From positions 1 to 35,588 of the forward strand of contig JADHWE010000023.1 of assembly GCA_016783675.1 (NCBI GenBank): a stretch of DNA of 35,588 nt. The letters run 5' to 3'. Shown here one piece after another: positions 1 through 9,254 of the stretch (position 1 is the first letter of the stretch; each line of letters starts with the position of its first letter). The translations under genes were made by a program, and so were the position numbers. The DNA is from Kiritimatiellia bacterium (lineage in GTDB: Bacteria > Verrucomicrobiota > Kiritimatiellia > UBA8416 > JABMPJ01). Below the pieces are notes generated by a model. That model did no database searches and had not been told where the DNA came from. It saw nothing but the letters and a program-made list of their open reading frames with translations.

Positions 1-9
1 CCTCGATCA

Positions 10-36
10 GGTAGGGCGAGCTCTCCGAGCGAGCCG
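10..36 (+). repeat. Single REP-like arm GGTAGGGCGAGCTCTCCGAGCGAGCCG (partner possibly outside the window)
   Basis: 27 nt identical to 3744-3770; starts GTAG, then an imperfect hairpin; lies just 3' of the flavodiiron gene. Confidence 0.8.
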
Positions 37-42
37 TATTGG

Positions 43-1245
43 TTACGCATCCTGCTTCAACGTCTGAGCGAACTTGCGACCGAAGGCCGCCGCCTGGGCG
101 ATGCTCGCGGGCAGGGCGCCCCCTTTGATCTCCAGGCTATCGACCAGGTTCCACTTAACCGGCTCAACGATCTTTACGAGGTCACGCAGGGCGCCGCCGG
201 TCCAGCCGTAGCTGCCGAACATCGCCAGTTGCCGGTTCTTCACGCCCTTGATACGGGCTTCGCGAATGACCTCCCATACCGGCGGGAACAGGGCCCCTTC
301 GTAGGTCGGGGCACCGACCACGACCCCACGACGCGTCCAGAGGTAGGGCAGCATGTAGCTCGAGTGCGTGCGGGCTGCGTCGAAGATCTCCACGTCCAGC
401 CCTTCGGCCGCTATGCCCTGGGCCGCGGCGTTCATGAATGACTCGGTGTTACCGTACATGCTTCCATAGATCAGGGTTACGGCCAAGTCACCGGGGGTAT
501 CGGGATAGTCGCACCACTTCTGGTACAGCTCGATGATCCGCTCCGGGCGCGACCGCCAGATGAGTCCGTGCGACGGCGCAATCATGCGCACATCGACATC
601 GGCCAGTTTCTGGATCGCCTTGCGGACCGACACGCGGAACTTGGCCACGATGTTGACGAAATAGCGCAGCGATTCGCGCTCGTAGAAATCCTGATCCTGG
701 CACTCATCATCAAAGATAGTGCCCTGCAGCGCGCCATATCCGCCAAAGCCGTCGCAGGAGAAGAGAACGCCCTCCGAGGGCTCAAACGTCATCATCGTCT
801 CCGGCCAGTGCACGAACGGTGTTGAGAAGAACTGGAGCGTACGCGTGCCGAGGGAAAGCGTATCGCCGTCGCCCACGATCTGCATGTGGTCATGCACGCC
901 GTAGTAGGCTTCCAGCAGACCGGCGGCCTTCTCGGTGCAGACGATCGTCATGTCCGGTGCCATCTCCTTGAGGATCCGGAGCACGCCGGTGTGATCGGGC
1001 TCAACGTGATTGATCACGCAGTAGTCGATATCGCGAAGCGAGGTGATGTCGGCGATCTGGCCGAAAAAGTCGTCCGTCTTCATCGCCTTGGCGAGATCGA
1101 TGATGGCGGTCTTCTCGTCCTTGATCACGAAGCTGTTGTACGACACCCCTTCGCGTGAAATCGGCCACAGTCCTTCAAACAGGTCCGTGGTACGGTCATT
1201 CACCCCGACCCAATACATGTCTGGCTTGATCTCAACTGCCGGCAT
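43..1245 (-). CDS. Flavodiiron protein (A-type flavoprotein, FprA/ROO-like)
   Basis: 400 aa; beta-lactamase-like di-iron motif NHVEPDH, 'SCDGFGGYG', 'APSHGLIW', then flavodoxin segment 'VTLIYGSMYGNTESFMNAAAQG'. Confidence 0.93.
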   Translation of the reverse strand: MPAVEIKPDMYWVGVNDRTTDLFEGLWPISREGVSYNSFVIKDEKTAIIDLAKAMKTDDFFGQIADITSLRDIDYCVINHVEPDHTGVLRILKEMAPDMTIVCTEKAAGLLEAYYGVHDHMQIVGDGDTLSLGTRTLQFFSTPFVHWPETMMTFEPSEGVLFSCDGFGGYGALQGTIFDDECQDQDFYERESLRYFVNIVAKFRVSVRKAIQKLADVDVRMIAPSHGLIWRSRPERIIELYQKWCDYPDTPGDLAVTLIYGSMYGNTESFMNAAAQGIAAEGLDVEIFDAARTHSSYMLPYLWTRRGVVVGAPTYEGALFPPVWEVIREARIKGVKNRQLAMFGSYGWTGGALRDLVKIVEPVKWNLVDSLEIKGGALPASIAQAAAFGRKFAQTLKQDA

Positions 1246-1426
1246 AGTGGTTCCCCTGCTCTGCTTCCGATTGAAAGGCGGGGATTGTAGCGTGCACCCA
1301 GCCGGAAATCAATAATGCGCTTGGCGTCTTACTATTCACTTGTAAGTCGGATACGGCAGCGACAGACTGCCCCATCACGTCACCCACTGCAGTGACGGCA
1401 CATAAACACAGAGGAGAGACGACCCG

Positions 1427-2509
1427 ATGACGCATAAAGAGAGAATTCTTGCCGCACTGAACCGCGAACCTGTTGACCTTCTGCCCTGCCAGGACACGCT
1501 CTGGGGCGAGACACGTGCAAAGTATATTGAGGAAGGTAAGCTCGGCAGCGACGAGGATGTCATCGCCCATTTCGACACCAGCATTCGTAGCGGCGGGTGG
1601 TTGAACAGTCTGGCTGACCTGGAATTTGAGGAGCAGGTGATCGAGGAAACCGAGGAAACCAAGCTCGTCCTCAACGGTAACGGGGCCACGCTACGCTGGT
1701 GGAAGACGCACAGCGGCACGCCTGAACATGTTGATTTCGAGGTAAAGGAGAGAGCCGCATGGGAAGCGAAGATTAAGCCGCACCTGCTCGAAGTGGATCG
1801 GCGACGCATCCCTGTTGAGGGCTACCGGGAGCAGAAGCGACTGGCCGCTGAGCAGAACCGCGCGTTTTGCTGGAGCGGCGTTGCTCCGTTCGAGCAGATG
1901 CATCCAGTGTGCGGGCACGAATACATGCTCATGGGGATGGCGCTCGATCCGGCCTGGGTCAAGGACATGGTGCAAACCTATGCCGACATGACGATCATGC
2001 ACCAGGAAGCTCTCTTCGAGGAGGAGGGCGCTCCCGACTTTGTCTGGTTCTACGAGGACATGGGGTTCAAGGACAAGCCCTTCATGTCGCCGGCGATGTA
2101 CGAGGACATCGTGCAGCCCGGCCACGCCAAGCTGTTCGACTATGCCCACTCCAAGGGGTGCAAGGTCGTGGTGCATTCCTGCGGCTTCGTCGAGCCGCTC
2201 GTGCCCGGTCTGGTTGAAGCAGGGATGGACTGCCTGCAGGCCATGGAAGTGAAGGCCGGGATGGACATGCCCCGTATCGCCGAGCAGTTCGCCGACCGCA
2301 TCGCCTTCTGCGGCAACATCGACATTCGCATCATCGCCTCAAACGACCGGGCGAAGATCGATGAAGAGCTGAACCGCAAGATCATCCCAGTGCTGAAAGC
2401 GGGGACCGGCTACATCCTGCACTCGGATCACTCGATCCCGCCGGACGTCGAGCACGACACGCTGCAGTACGTCTTCGACCACGGCCGCCGCATCACGGAG
2501 CGGATCTAA
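1427..2509 (+). CDS. Uroporphyrinogen decarboxylase (URO-D) family protein, MtaA/URO-D-like
   Basis: 360 aa; 'MTHKERILAALNREPVDLLP', 'VVHSCGFVEPLVPGLVEAGMDCLQAMEVKAGMD', 'FCGNIDIRI', 'GGTGYILHSDHSIPPDV'-type URO-D motifs; SD gaggagaga upstream. Confidence 0.88.
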   Translation: MTHKERILAALNREPVDLLPCQDTLWGETRAKYIEEGKLGSDEDVIAHFDTSIRSGGWLNSLADLEFEEQVIEETEETKLVLNGNGATLRWWKTHSGTPEHVDFEVKERAAWEAKIKPHLLEVDRRRIPVEGYREQKRLAAEQNRAFCWSGVAPFEQMHPVCGHEYMLMGMALDPAWVKDMVQTYADMTIMHQEALFEEEGAPDFVWFYEDMGFKDKPFMSPAMYEDIVQPGHAKLFDYAHSKGCKVVVHSCGFVEPLVPGLVEAGMDCLQAMEVKAGMDMPRIAEQFADRIAFCGNIDIRIIASNDRAKIDEELNRKIIPVLKAGTGYILHSDHSIPPDVEHDTLQYVFDHGRRITERI

Positions 2510-2601
2510 TCGACCACGGCTTGTGCAATTGGTTTGCGATAGACGCTCCGGGTAGGATAGCCTGCTAATTCTGAATTTGACCATTGATAGAGGGGGTTGT
2601 T

Positions 2602-3696
2602 GTGGCATTTGAGAGTGGATCGGTAACCTGTCGTATGTTCTATGTTCCCGGCGGACTGCCGGACGATGCCGTGGAGCGTTTCGCCGCGGCCGCGGCCCCA
2701 CCGGTACTCGACATGGGACGCGAACCGGTCGATGGATGGGTTACGAGCCGCCATCTCCTGGACAACAACATCACGGACGAGAATGCCACGGTGGCCGGCT
2801 ATCTCTACCTCTACCTCATGCAGGCCGAGCGCAAGATTCCCCCTGCCCTGCTGCGGGCCGAATGCCGCATGGAAGAACTGGCCGAGATGCAGGCGCGCGG
2901 CCTGGCCTACCTGCGCCGGTCTGAGCGCAGTGAAATCAAGAAAGCCGTGGTCGACCGGCTGCTGCCCCAGATGCCGCCCACGCTGAAGGGCATTGCGCTG
3001 GTGTATGACCGCAACGACCAGATCGCCTACGCCTCGACTACGAGCGACAAGCAGCTCGATGCACTCGTTCTCCATGTCCGGAGCACAGCAGGCGTCAACC
3101 TGATACCGATTGAACCGGACACGGCGGCCCTGCAGCGTGGCGGCGTGCACCTCTCCGCGCTCACACCCACCTGCTTTGTCCCTGAGTTTGAATACGCCGG
3201 GGCTCCCGACACCGTCGGACAGGATTTCCTGACATGGCTCTGGTACGCATCGGAAGCGGGCGACTTGGGGAGCGCCCTGCCGGACGGCTGTGGTGTCATC
3301 ATTGAAGGTCCGCTGACCTTCGTGTTCGAGGGTGGCGGCGCGCATGAGACGACCCTCCGCAAGGGAGCCCCCATGGTTGCCACGGAAGCCAAGGCGTCCC
3401 TGATGGCCGGCAAGAAACTGCGGCGTGCCGTTCTGACAATGGCACATGGCGAAACGGTCTGGACCACGACCCTCGACGCGGACAGTTTCATCTTCCGCGG
3501 CCTCAAGCTGCCGAAGGGCGAGGCGATGGACCCCGTGGGCAAGTTCGAAGAACGGATGATGGCGCTACGCGTGTTGCGCGAGTCGTTCCTGGGGCTGTTC
3601 GACCACTTCCTCAAACTGCGCACGCATCCGGAGCAGTGGGAACAGACCTTGGCCAGGGTCTACGAGTGGGTCGAGAAGCGTGCGGCGCGGCCGTAG
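2602..3696 (+). CDS. RdgC-like (recombination-associated) protein
   Basis: ORF listed from TTG 2584; GTG 2602 fits the SD gaggggg better. 'RRSERSEIKKAVVDRLLPQMPPTLKGIALVYDRNDQIAYASTTSDKQLDALVLHVRSTAGVNLIPI' resembles the E. coli RdgC segment '...[67 protein letters not shown]' (from memory). Confidence 0.65.
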   Translation: MAFESGSVTCRMFYVPGGLPDDAVERFAAAAAPPVLDMGREPVDGWVTSRHLLDNNITDENATVAGYLYLYLMQAERKIPPALLRAECRMEELAEMQARGLAYLRRSERSEIKKAVVDRLLPQMPPTLKGIALVYDRNDQIAYASTTSDKQLDALVLHVRSTAGVNLIPIEPDTAALQRGGVHLSALTPTCFVPEFEYAGAPDTVGQDFLTWLWYASEAGDLGSALPDGCGVIIEGPLTFVFEGGGAHETTLRKGAPMVATEAKASLMAGKKLRRAVLTMAHGETVWTTTLDADSFIFRGLKLPKGEAMDPVGKFEERMMALRVLRESFLGLFDHFLKLRTHPEQWEQTLARVYEWVEKRAARP

Positions 3697-3703
3697 GCAC
3701 GGT

Positions 3704-3770
3704 CGGCTCGCTCGGAGAACTCGCCCTACCAGATCATGGGTGAGGTAGGGCGAGCTCTCCGAGCGAGCCG
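3704..3770. repeat. REPIN/BIME-like inverted pair of GTAG-headed hairpin repeats
   Basis: Left arm 3704-3730 CGGCTCGCTCGGAGAACTCGCCCTACC; spacer 13 nt; right arm 3744-3770 GGTAGGGCGAGCTCTCCGAGCGAGCCG; 26/27 complementary. Confidence 0.88.
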
Positions 3771-3774
3771 CATT

Positions 3775-5016
3775 TCACGATTCTGAAGACCATCCCGTGA
3801 CGACCAGGGCGACCGGGATCAGGCCAGTCATCATGACGCCTACGACGCCCGCGGGCCAATCGGCGAGACCGTAGATGTGCAGGTAGCCGATCAGCAACAG
3901 CACGAGCGCGGGCAACAGTCTCTGACTGATGTTGGGTGACCGTGCGAGTGCAACCAGCAGCTTCGCCACCAACGCAGCCCACCCCACCAGGTGCAACACC
4001 ACCCCGACCAAACCGGTCGTGAACACGATCTGCATGAAGTACTGGTGGGTGTGGTAGTAGTGGAACCACGAAAACGGCGGCGAGGAGCCATGATAGACCT
4101 CCTCAAAGACCGCCTTGCCCCATCCATGCCCGATCCATGGTTGCTGCCGGATCAGAACGGCGGCATGTGACCACACGATGTCGCGACCGGCAAAATTGCT
4201 TACGCTTTCCCAATCTGCGAAGCGTGGGTTGATCAGCGGCGCGTTCACAACCAGTGCGGCGCCGGCAAGCACCATCAGCAGTCCTACCAGCACCTTGCGC
4301 CGCCACCCGACGGGAAGGACGACCGCCGCGAGGCCAAACGTCCCAAGCAGCGCCATCTGTGGACCGCGCGAAGCTATGCACACGGTGTGCCCCAGGCAGA
4401 CCAACGCACCCCCCAGGCACCCGATAGCCACGGCGCGGCGTTGCCATAGCATCCAGGCGAACATGAGCAGAACCAGGCAAGCAGCGCCGCCCATCATGGC
4501 GGAGAGGTTCGAGTGACCGAAAGCGAACGGCTCCAACGCGTGTCCCTGGGCAAGAACCTGCCCCTTGAGTGCAGAGACCAGTCGCGCGAGATCGAATCCG
4601 ACGACAGCGGTCACGGCCCACGCGCTGTAGAATAGGGCCTCCTCTATCTTCTTCCGGGTTGGGAAGAGCGCAGGAAGCGCCAGCGTCGCCAGCACTATGT
4701 CGGCATACTTGATAAGTTCGCGCCCACTGGCCGCGGCCACTCCGGCCGCCGGCAGACGCACGAGGATCAATAGACCCGCCAGGAGAAACGCCGATCCGGC
4801 CGGACGCAGCCATGCCAGGAACCCGCGCGGGTTACGGACAAGGGCATAGACAAAAGCGCCTACCAGGAGCACATCCTGGATTGCCGCCGATCGATAGTTC
4901 CAGACCAGGATACCGATGGCCGTGTACAGCAGGAATCGGACGGAGGCAGGCAGATCCGATAGAGTGGCAATCCGTTTCATCCCGTCGAGCATACGTAAGG
5001 CCGGTCCCGTAATCAA
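3775..5016 (-). CDS. O-antigen ligase/polymerase-like (Wzy_C/WaaL-type) polytopic membrane protein
   Basis: 413 aa, about 10 hydrophobic segments; 'ASRGPQMALLG', 'GHGWGKAVFEEVYHG...HYYHTHQYFMQIVFTTGLVGVVLHLVG' resembles the periplasmic loop and H-motif of O-antigen ligases. Confidence 0.8.
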   Translation of the reverse strand: MITGPALRMLDGMKRIATLSDLPASVRFLLYTAIGILVWNYRSAAIQDVLLVGAFVYALVRNPRGFLAWLRPAGSAFLLAGLLILVRLPAAGVAAASGRELIKYADIVLATLALPALFPTRKKIEEALFYSAWAVTAVVGFDLARLVSALKGQVLAQGHALEPFAFGHSNLSAMMGGAACLVLLMFAWMLWQRRAVAIGCLGGALVCLGHTVCIASRGPQMALLGTFGLAAVVLPVGWRRKVLVGLLMVLAGAALVVNAPLINPRFADWESVSNFAGRDIVWSHAAVLIRQQPWIGHGWGKAVFEEVYHGSSPPFSWFHYYHTHQYFMQIVFTTGLVGVVLHLVGWAALVAKLLVALARSPNISQRLLPALVLLLIGYLHIYGLADWPAGVVGVMMTGLIPVALVVTGWSSES

Positions 5017-6644
5017 TGCCCAACGCGGACGTCCATGGTCCAGGCATCCCGGCCGAGTTCCAGCTTCAGGCTTCCCTCGCCGAAAGGTTCAAGGGCACTC
5101 ACAGCCCGGCCGGTGCGCTCCATCAGGACCACGGCCGGCCCACTGCGCTCGCCCTGTGCAATCTGAACGATGGCATGCAGAGCCATCAGCTTCCGGACCG
5201 CCGACCCGGCGGCCTTGAAGTCAAACCACCCGTGAACCATACCGGGGGTTGCGGCCGCCGCGCTCCACCACGCGCCCTGGGGTGGTTCTGCAGACTGCTC
5301 AATCGCACGACTCACTTCGCGAGCCGCCGCCAGGTTGCTGGCAATGAAAAGCCAGTTGCCCGCCTGCCACAAGGCAGGCTTCTCGCTCGCCTTCATGCTC
5401 GAGTAGATCCCGTTGCGGGCCTCGTCGACAATGAAGACGGGGAAATCGATCCCTTCGCTGCCCCGTTCCCGCGCCAGCAGGGAGAGACCCAGCCGCGCAT
5501 TCCACCGGTCCAGCAGGGGCGGCAGCTCGGCGGCGAGGTCCAGTTCCGAGCTGGTTTTGACCGCCAGCACAAGCGAAGGAGTCTTGATCCCAAGCAGACG
5601 CCCGCTGTAGGTGTCACGCAGCAACCCCAGTGCGATAACGCCCTTCGGGTCAATCTTCTCACGGATCGTCTCGCGATAGAGCGCACCAATGGCCGGGGAC
5701 CGGGCCAACCCCGGCAACACATCCAGTATAGCCGAGGGCACCAGCATGAGTGCGCCGCTAAGTGATCCCAAGCCGGCGCCGAGGTCGCGACGCTCCGACT
5801 CGGAAAGCTGCACGTCTGTCGGCGCATCGACAGGGGGGCACACGATGCCGGCCGCTACAACGGGGAACTCACCGCGATACGTCTCCGGCCGCACGATGGG
5901 CAAGGGCATTCTGGACGACCACGTTGCGTGGACTCCGATTGCATTGGTTGATGGAAGGCTCCACGTGTACTCGGCACGTGGCGCCACGTCGGCCCGGGGT
6001 GTCCAGCACACCTGGACGCGATCCGGCGTCGGCACCGTTTCAACCGGAAGCCGTGAGGCCGGTTGGCCGTAGGCCACGCGGCGCACCATACGCCGCACGG
6101 CGCCGGGATCACGCGAATAAGCAAGCAGCACAACGCCCTCGTAGACCGTTGCGGAAAGAACCGGTCCGGTTCCGGGGCTTCTGAGCGTATAGCAGACGAT
6201 AGGCGACCGACCGGGCAGGCGATCCCAACCGGAAATCAGTCCCGCCTCCATCATCCAGCGCATCACCTGGGCGTGAACCCCACCCCAGCTTGCAGCCATC
6301 CAGGCTGCGGGCGCGCCGACGGGCGAGCGGGGGGCGAAAGCTGTGACCGTGTAGCGTCCACCCAGGCAAGCGGTCAACCATCGTCCGAACCGGCTGGTCA
6401 TGAATTCGTCGATCGCCTCGACGTCCCCTCCCAGTACCTGGATGGATTCTCGGAGCGAAGTATTCTGCAGCAAGAGGTCGGCGTCATCGCCCAGGCGATG
6501 GTGTTCGCCAACCATTAAGGCATGCGAGGGAATCGCGCCACGGACCCGCTCCGGCGCAAAGGGAAACCACACCGACCACCAGAGCGCGAGGCCGAGGAAG
6601 AGCAGAGATCCCACCAGGATCGTGAGCCGGGAACGCCTATTCAC
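5013..6644 (-). CDS. Membrane-anchored protein of unknown function (large periplasmic region)
   Basis: ORF listed to 6665 (550 aa); GTG at 6644 overlaps the pyrD stop as GTGAATAG; one N-terminal TM 'LTILVGSLLFLGLALWWSVWF'; stop overlaps the start of the O-antigen ligase-like gene (5013-5016). Confidence 0.75.
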   Translation of the reverse strand: MNRRSRLTILVGSLLFLGLALWWSVWFPFAPERVRGAIPSHALMVGEHHRLGDDADLLLQNTSLRESIQVLGGDVEAIDEFMTSRFGRWLTACLGGRYTVTAFAPRSPVGAPAAWMAASWGGVHAQVMRWMMEAGLISGWDRLPGRSPIVCYTLRSPGTGPVLSATVYEGVVLLAYSRDPGAVRRMVRRVAYGQPASRLPVETVPTPDRVQVCWTPRADVAPRAEYTWSLPSTNAIGVHATWSSRMPLPIVRPETYRGEFPVVAAGIVCPPVDAPTDVQLSESERRDLGAGLGSLSGALMLVPSAILDVLPGLARSPAIGALYRETIREKIDPKGVIALGLLRDTYSGRLLGIKTPSLVLAVKTSSELDLAAELPPLLDRWNARLGLSLLARERGSEGIDFPVFIVDEARNGIYSSMKASEKPALWQAGNWLFIASNLAAAREVSRAIEQSAEPPQGAWWSAAAATPGMVHGWFDFKAAGSAVRKLMALHAIVQIAQGERSGPAVVLMERTGRAVSALEPFGEGSLKLELGRDAWTMDVRVGH

Positions 6645-7578
6645 GAATGGACCCCACCAACTCACTCACGCTCGCGAGGTCGTGTCGCTGGAGATAGGCC
6701 GCGATGCCGTCAATCACGCGCACCACCGTACCCGGATCGGTAAAGTTGGCCGTGCCCACCGCGACAGCCGCGGCGCCGGCAATGATGAACTCCAGCGCAT
6801 CTTCGGCGGTCTCGATGCCGCCCATCCCAATGACCGGAATCGACACCGCCTGCGCGGCTTCCCATACCTGTTTCACTGCGACCGGGTGTATCGCGGGACC
6901 GGAGAGCCCCCCCACCCGGTTGGCCAGCACGGGCCGGCGGGTCTCGATGTCGATCACCATGGCAGGCAGCGTATTGATCAGCGAGAGCGCATCGGCGCCG
7001 GCCTCCTCAGCCGCCTTGGCGAACAGTCCCACCTGTGGGACGTTGGGCGCCAACTTGGGAATCAGCGGCAGTGACGTGCGCTTGCGCACGCGACCGATCA
7101 GGTCGGCCGCCATCTTAAGATCCGTTCCAAAAGCGATGCCACCCGACTTGACGTTGGGACAGGAGATGTTGAGCTCGAGCCCGGCAATACCTTCGGCATC
7201 ATCAAAGCGGGCCGCGACCTCCTCGTACTCCTCTTCGTCGCGCCCCCAGATGTTGACGATCACCGGCGTATCGAACTGGCGCAGGAACGGCATGTAGGAC
7301 TCGACAAACCCGTCCACGCCGGGGCCCTGCAATCCAATCGCGTTGATCAATCCGCCGCGCACCTCGATCATGCGGGGGACGTCGTTGCCTTCGCACGCCT
7401 CAAGGCAGATCCCCTTGACCACGATCGCACCCAGGCCGTTGATATCAACCAGGTCGGCGTACTCGGGGCCGTAGCCAAATGTTCCCGAGGCCACCATCAC
7501 CGGATTCTTCATCCGGATTCCGGCAATCTCAACACCTATGTCCGACTGCTTGCTCATATCACTACGCATCCCATTCAA
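6637..7578 (-). CDS. pyrD: Dihydroorotate dehydrogenase, class 1B catalytic subunit
   Basis: 313 aa; 'MKNPVMVASGTFGYGPEYADLVDINGLGAIVVKGI', 'NISCPNVKSGG', 'GGLSGPAIHPVAVKQVWEA', 'IPVIGMGGIETAEDALEFIIAGA'. Confidence 0.95.
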   Translation of the reverse strand: MNGMRSDMSKQSDIGVEIAGIRMKNPVMVASGTFGYGPEYADLVDINGLGAIVVKGICLEACEGNDVPRMIEVRGGLINAIGLQGPGVDGFVESYMPFLRQFDTPVIVNIWGRDEEEYEEVAARFDDAEGIAGLELNISCPNVKSGGIAFGTDLKMAADLIGRVRKRTSLPLIPKLAPNVPQVGLFAKAAEEAGADALSLINTLPAMVIDIETRRPVLANRVGGLSGPAIHPVAVKQVWEAAQAVSIPVIGMGGIETAEDALEFIIAGAAAVAVGTANFTDPGTVVRVIDGIAAYLQRHDLASVSELVGSIRE

Positions 7579-8344
7579 TCACTGACGCCTCGAATATCGG
7601 CCCATCCTTGCAGACACGCTTCCAGGCCACGCTGCCGTCCGCTCCGCGAATCTTCTGCACGCAGGCCAGGCAGGCGCCAACGCCGCAGCCCATGTGCTTG
7701 TCGAGCGAGAGCCAGGCGGTATGACCGGCCGCCACGGCGCGCTGGCCTACCGCCCTGAGCATGCCGTCGGGGCCGCAGGCGTAGTACACCGGGGGTGTGC
7801 CCTGCTGCGTGGCCACCCAGGCGTCCAGGGCGGCGGTCACCAGGCCCTTTTCACCGAGCGAGCCATCCTCGGTCGTGATGCGCACGGTCCAGCCCAGCGA
7901 TTCGAAATCGCCGACACAGAGGATATCGCGCGCCGTTGCGCCGCCGATGAAGACTGTGCCGCGCACATCCACCTCCCCGGCCAGGAAGCTGAGCGGAGCC
8001 ACGCCGTAGCCGCCGGCCACAAGCGCCGGATTCTCGCCCATGGCATCGAGGGGAAAGCCGTTGCCCAGTGGGCCGATCATGTCGACCGTATCGCCGACGG
8101 CAATCGTCTCCATGGCCCGCGTGCCGCGCCCGACTGTTTTGTAGAGAATCGAGAGGCGGTCGTCACGGGCCCGATAGATACTAAAAGGGCGTCGCAGCAC
8201 GGAACCGTCGAGGCGCGGCACGCGCAAGTGAACGAACTGGCCGGGCACGGCGGCCTTCGCGGTCACAGGTGCAGTCAGCACCAGTTCGCGATAATCCCCC
8301 CCTACGAGGTCGTGGGTCTTGACAGTAGCCTTCTCGATCTGCAT
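7562..8344 (-). CDS. pyrK: Dihydroorotate dehydrogenase electron-transfer subunit
   Basis: 260 aa; 'RRPFSIYRA', 'GPLGNGFPL', 'YACGPDGMLRAV', C-terminal 2Fe-2S ligands 'MGCGVGACLACVQKI...RVCKDGPIFEA'; overlaps pyrD. Confidence 0.93.
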   Translation of the reverse strand: MQIEKATVKTHDLVGGDYRELVLTAPVTAKAAVPGQFVHLRVPRLDGSVLRRPFSIYRARDDRLSILYKTVGRGTRAMETIAVGDTVDMIGPLGNGFPLDAMGENPALVAGGYGVAPLSFLAGEVDVRGTVFIGGATARDILCVGDFESLGWTVRITTEDGSLGEKGLVTAALDAWVATQQGTPPVYYACGPDGMLRAVGQRAVAAGHTAWLSLDKHMGCGVGACLACVQKIRGADGSVAWKRVCKDGPIFEASVIEWDA

Positions 8345-8374
8345 GAGGGCACAGTCTGTGGTTTTGGGGCAGCG

Positions 8375-8405
8375 GGGTCAAGTCACGGATAAAAAGTGTT
8401 GACCC
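8375..8405. repeat. Short inverted repeat GGGTCAA-N17-TTGACCC
   Basis: gggtcaa 8375-8381 and ttgaccc 8399-8405; perfect 7-bp arms. Confidence 0.7.
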
Positions 8406-8426
8406 GTGGGGCTCGGCGGCTATCAT
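8399..8426 (+). promoter_or_regulatory. Putative sigma70-type promoter of rpsT
   Basis: TTGACC (8399-8404), 16-nt spacer, TATCAT (8421-8426); rpsT ATG at 8472. Confidence 0.65.
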
Positions 8427-8471
8427 GTGCGGGCTTTTGAGAACCAGATCCGGTTGGAGAGGAATTAGGGA

Positions 8472-8741
8472 ATGCCGAATATTGAGAGTGCCAAAAAACG
8501 CTTACGCACGTCTGACAAGGCGCGCCAGGGCAACAAGTCCGTCAAGAGTCGCATCGCGACTGCACGCACGAAGTTCTACGCGGCTGTGAAGAGCGAAGAC
8601 AAGGCGGCGGCCGTGACCGCATTCAACACCTTCTGCTCCAGCCTCGACATGGGCGTCAAGCGCGGAGCCATGAAGAAGAACAACGCCAACCGCCGCAAGT
8701 CACGCGCTGCGCTGCGCATGAACGCGGTTTTTGCTGCGTAG
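8472..8741 (+). CDS. rpsT: 30S ribosomal protein S20
   Basis: 89 aa; 'MPNIESAKKRLRTSDKARQGNKSVKSRIATARTKF...GVKRGAMKKNNANRRKSRAALRMN'. Confidence 0.96.
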   Translation: MPNIESAKKRLRTSDKARQGNKSVKSRIATARTKFYAAVKSEDKAAAVTAFNTFCSSLDMGVKRGAMKKNNANRRKSRAALRMNAVFAA

Positions 8742-8744
8742 GTT

Positions 8745-9254
8745 CTACCAGTACTCCACCACGGTCTTCACGATCTGATGGGCGAGGTCTTTCGCGGCCT
8801 CGGGCAACGCTTCCATTTTACCCACCGACAGGTCTCCGCTCGGCTCGAACGAGGATTCGCCACGGACGAGCCGGCGCGACAAGCGTTCGTCTGACTCGCT
8901 ACGGTAGAAATCAACCTGTGCAATGATGACCAACCGGTATTCCTCCGCCGTACGGCTGTTATCCTCGTCGTAGGCCAGGGGTTGGAGTTTGAATGTCTGG
9001 AGCTGAATATCCAGGTAAGCGTCGGCGGCTTCCTCCGATGCGATGCGCAGCGTGCCATCCTGCTGGAACTCCCGGATCGCGGCCTGCGTGGTCGTGGTTT
9101 CAAGTCCCGGCTCGCCTGTCCGGTTGACAAAGGTGGGGATATAGAGCGACCGGATGCCGGGTGGCAGGGTCGTGCCCAACCGGTACCCCAGGCAGCCGCC
9201 CAGAAGCGGCGTCAGCGTCATCAGCAACACCATCGCTAGTCGCACACGCTTCAT
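8745..9254 (-). CDS. LptE-like LPS-assembly lipoprotein
   Basis: 169 aa; lipobox LLGGC, then 'GYRLGTTLPPGIRSLYIPTFVNRTGEPGLE...', C-terminal 'LPEAAKDLAHQIVKTVVEYW'. Confidence 0.82.
   Translation of the reverse strand: MKRVRLAMVLLMTLTPLLGGCLGYRLGTTLPPGIRSLYIPTFVNRTGEPGLETTTTQAAIREFQQDGTLRIASEEAADAYLDIQLQTFKLQPLAYDEDNSRTAEEYRLVIIAQVDFYRSESDERLSRRLVRGESSFEPSGDLSVGKMEALPEAAKDLAHQIVKTVVEYW

Noticed and set aside
2506-3447. 313-aa ORF antisense to the RdgC-like gene
   Set aside because: No domain or SD; composition typical of an antisense shadow frame.
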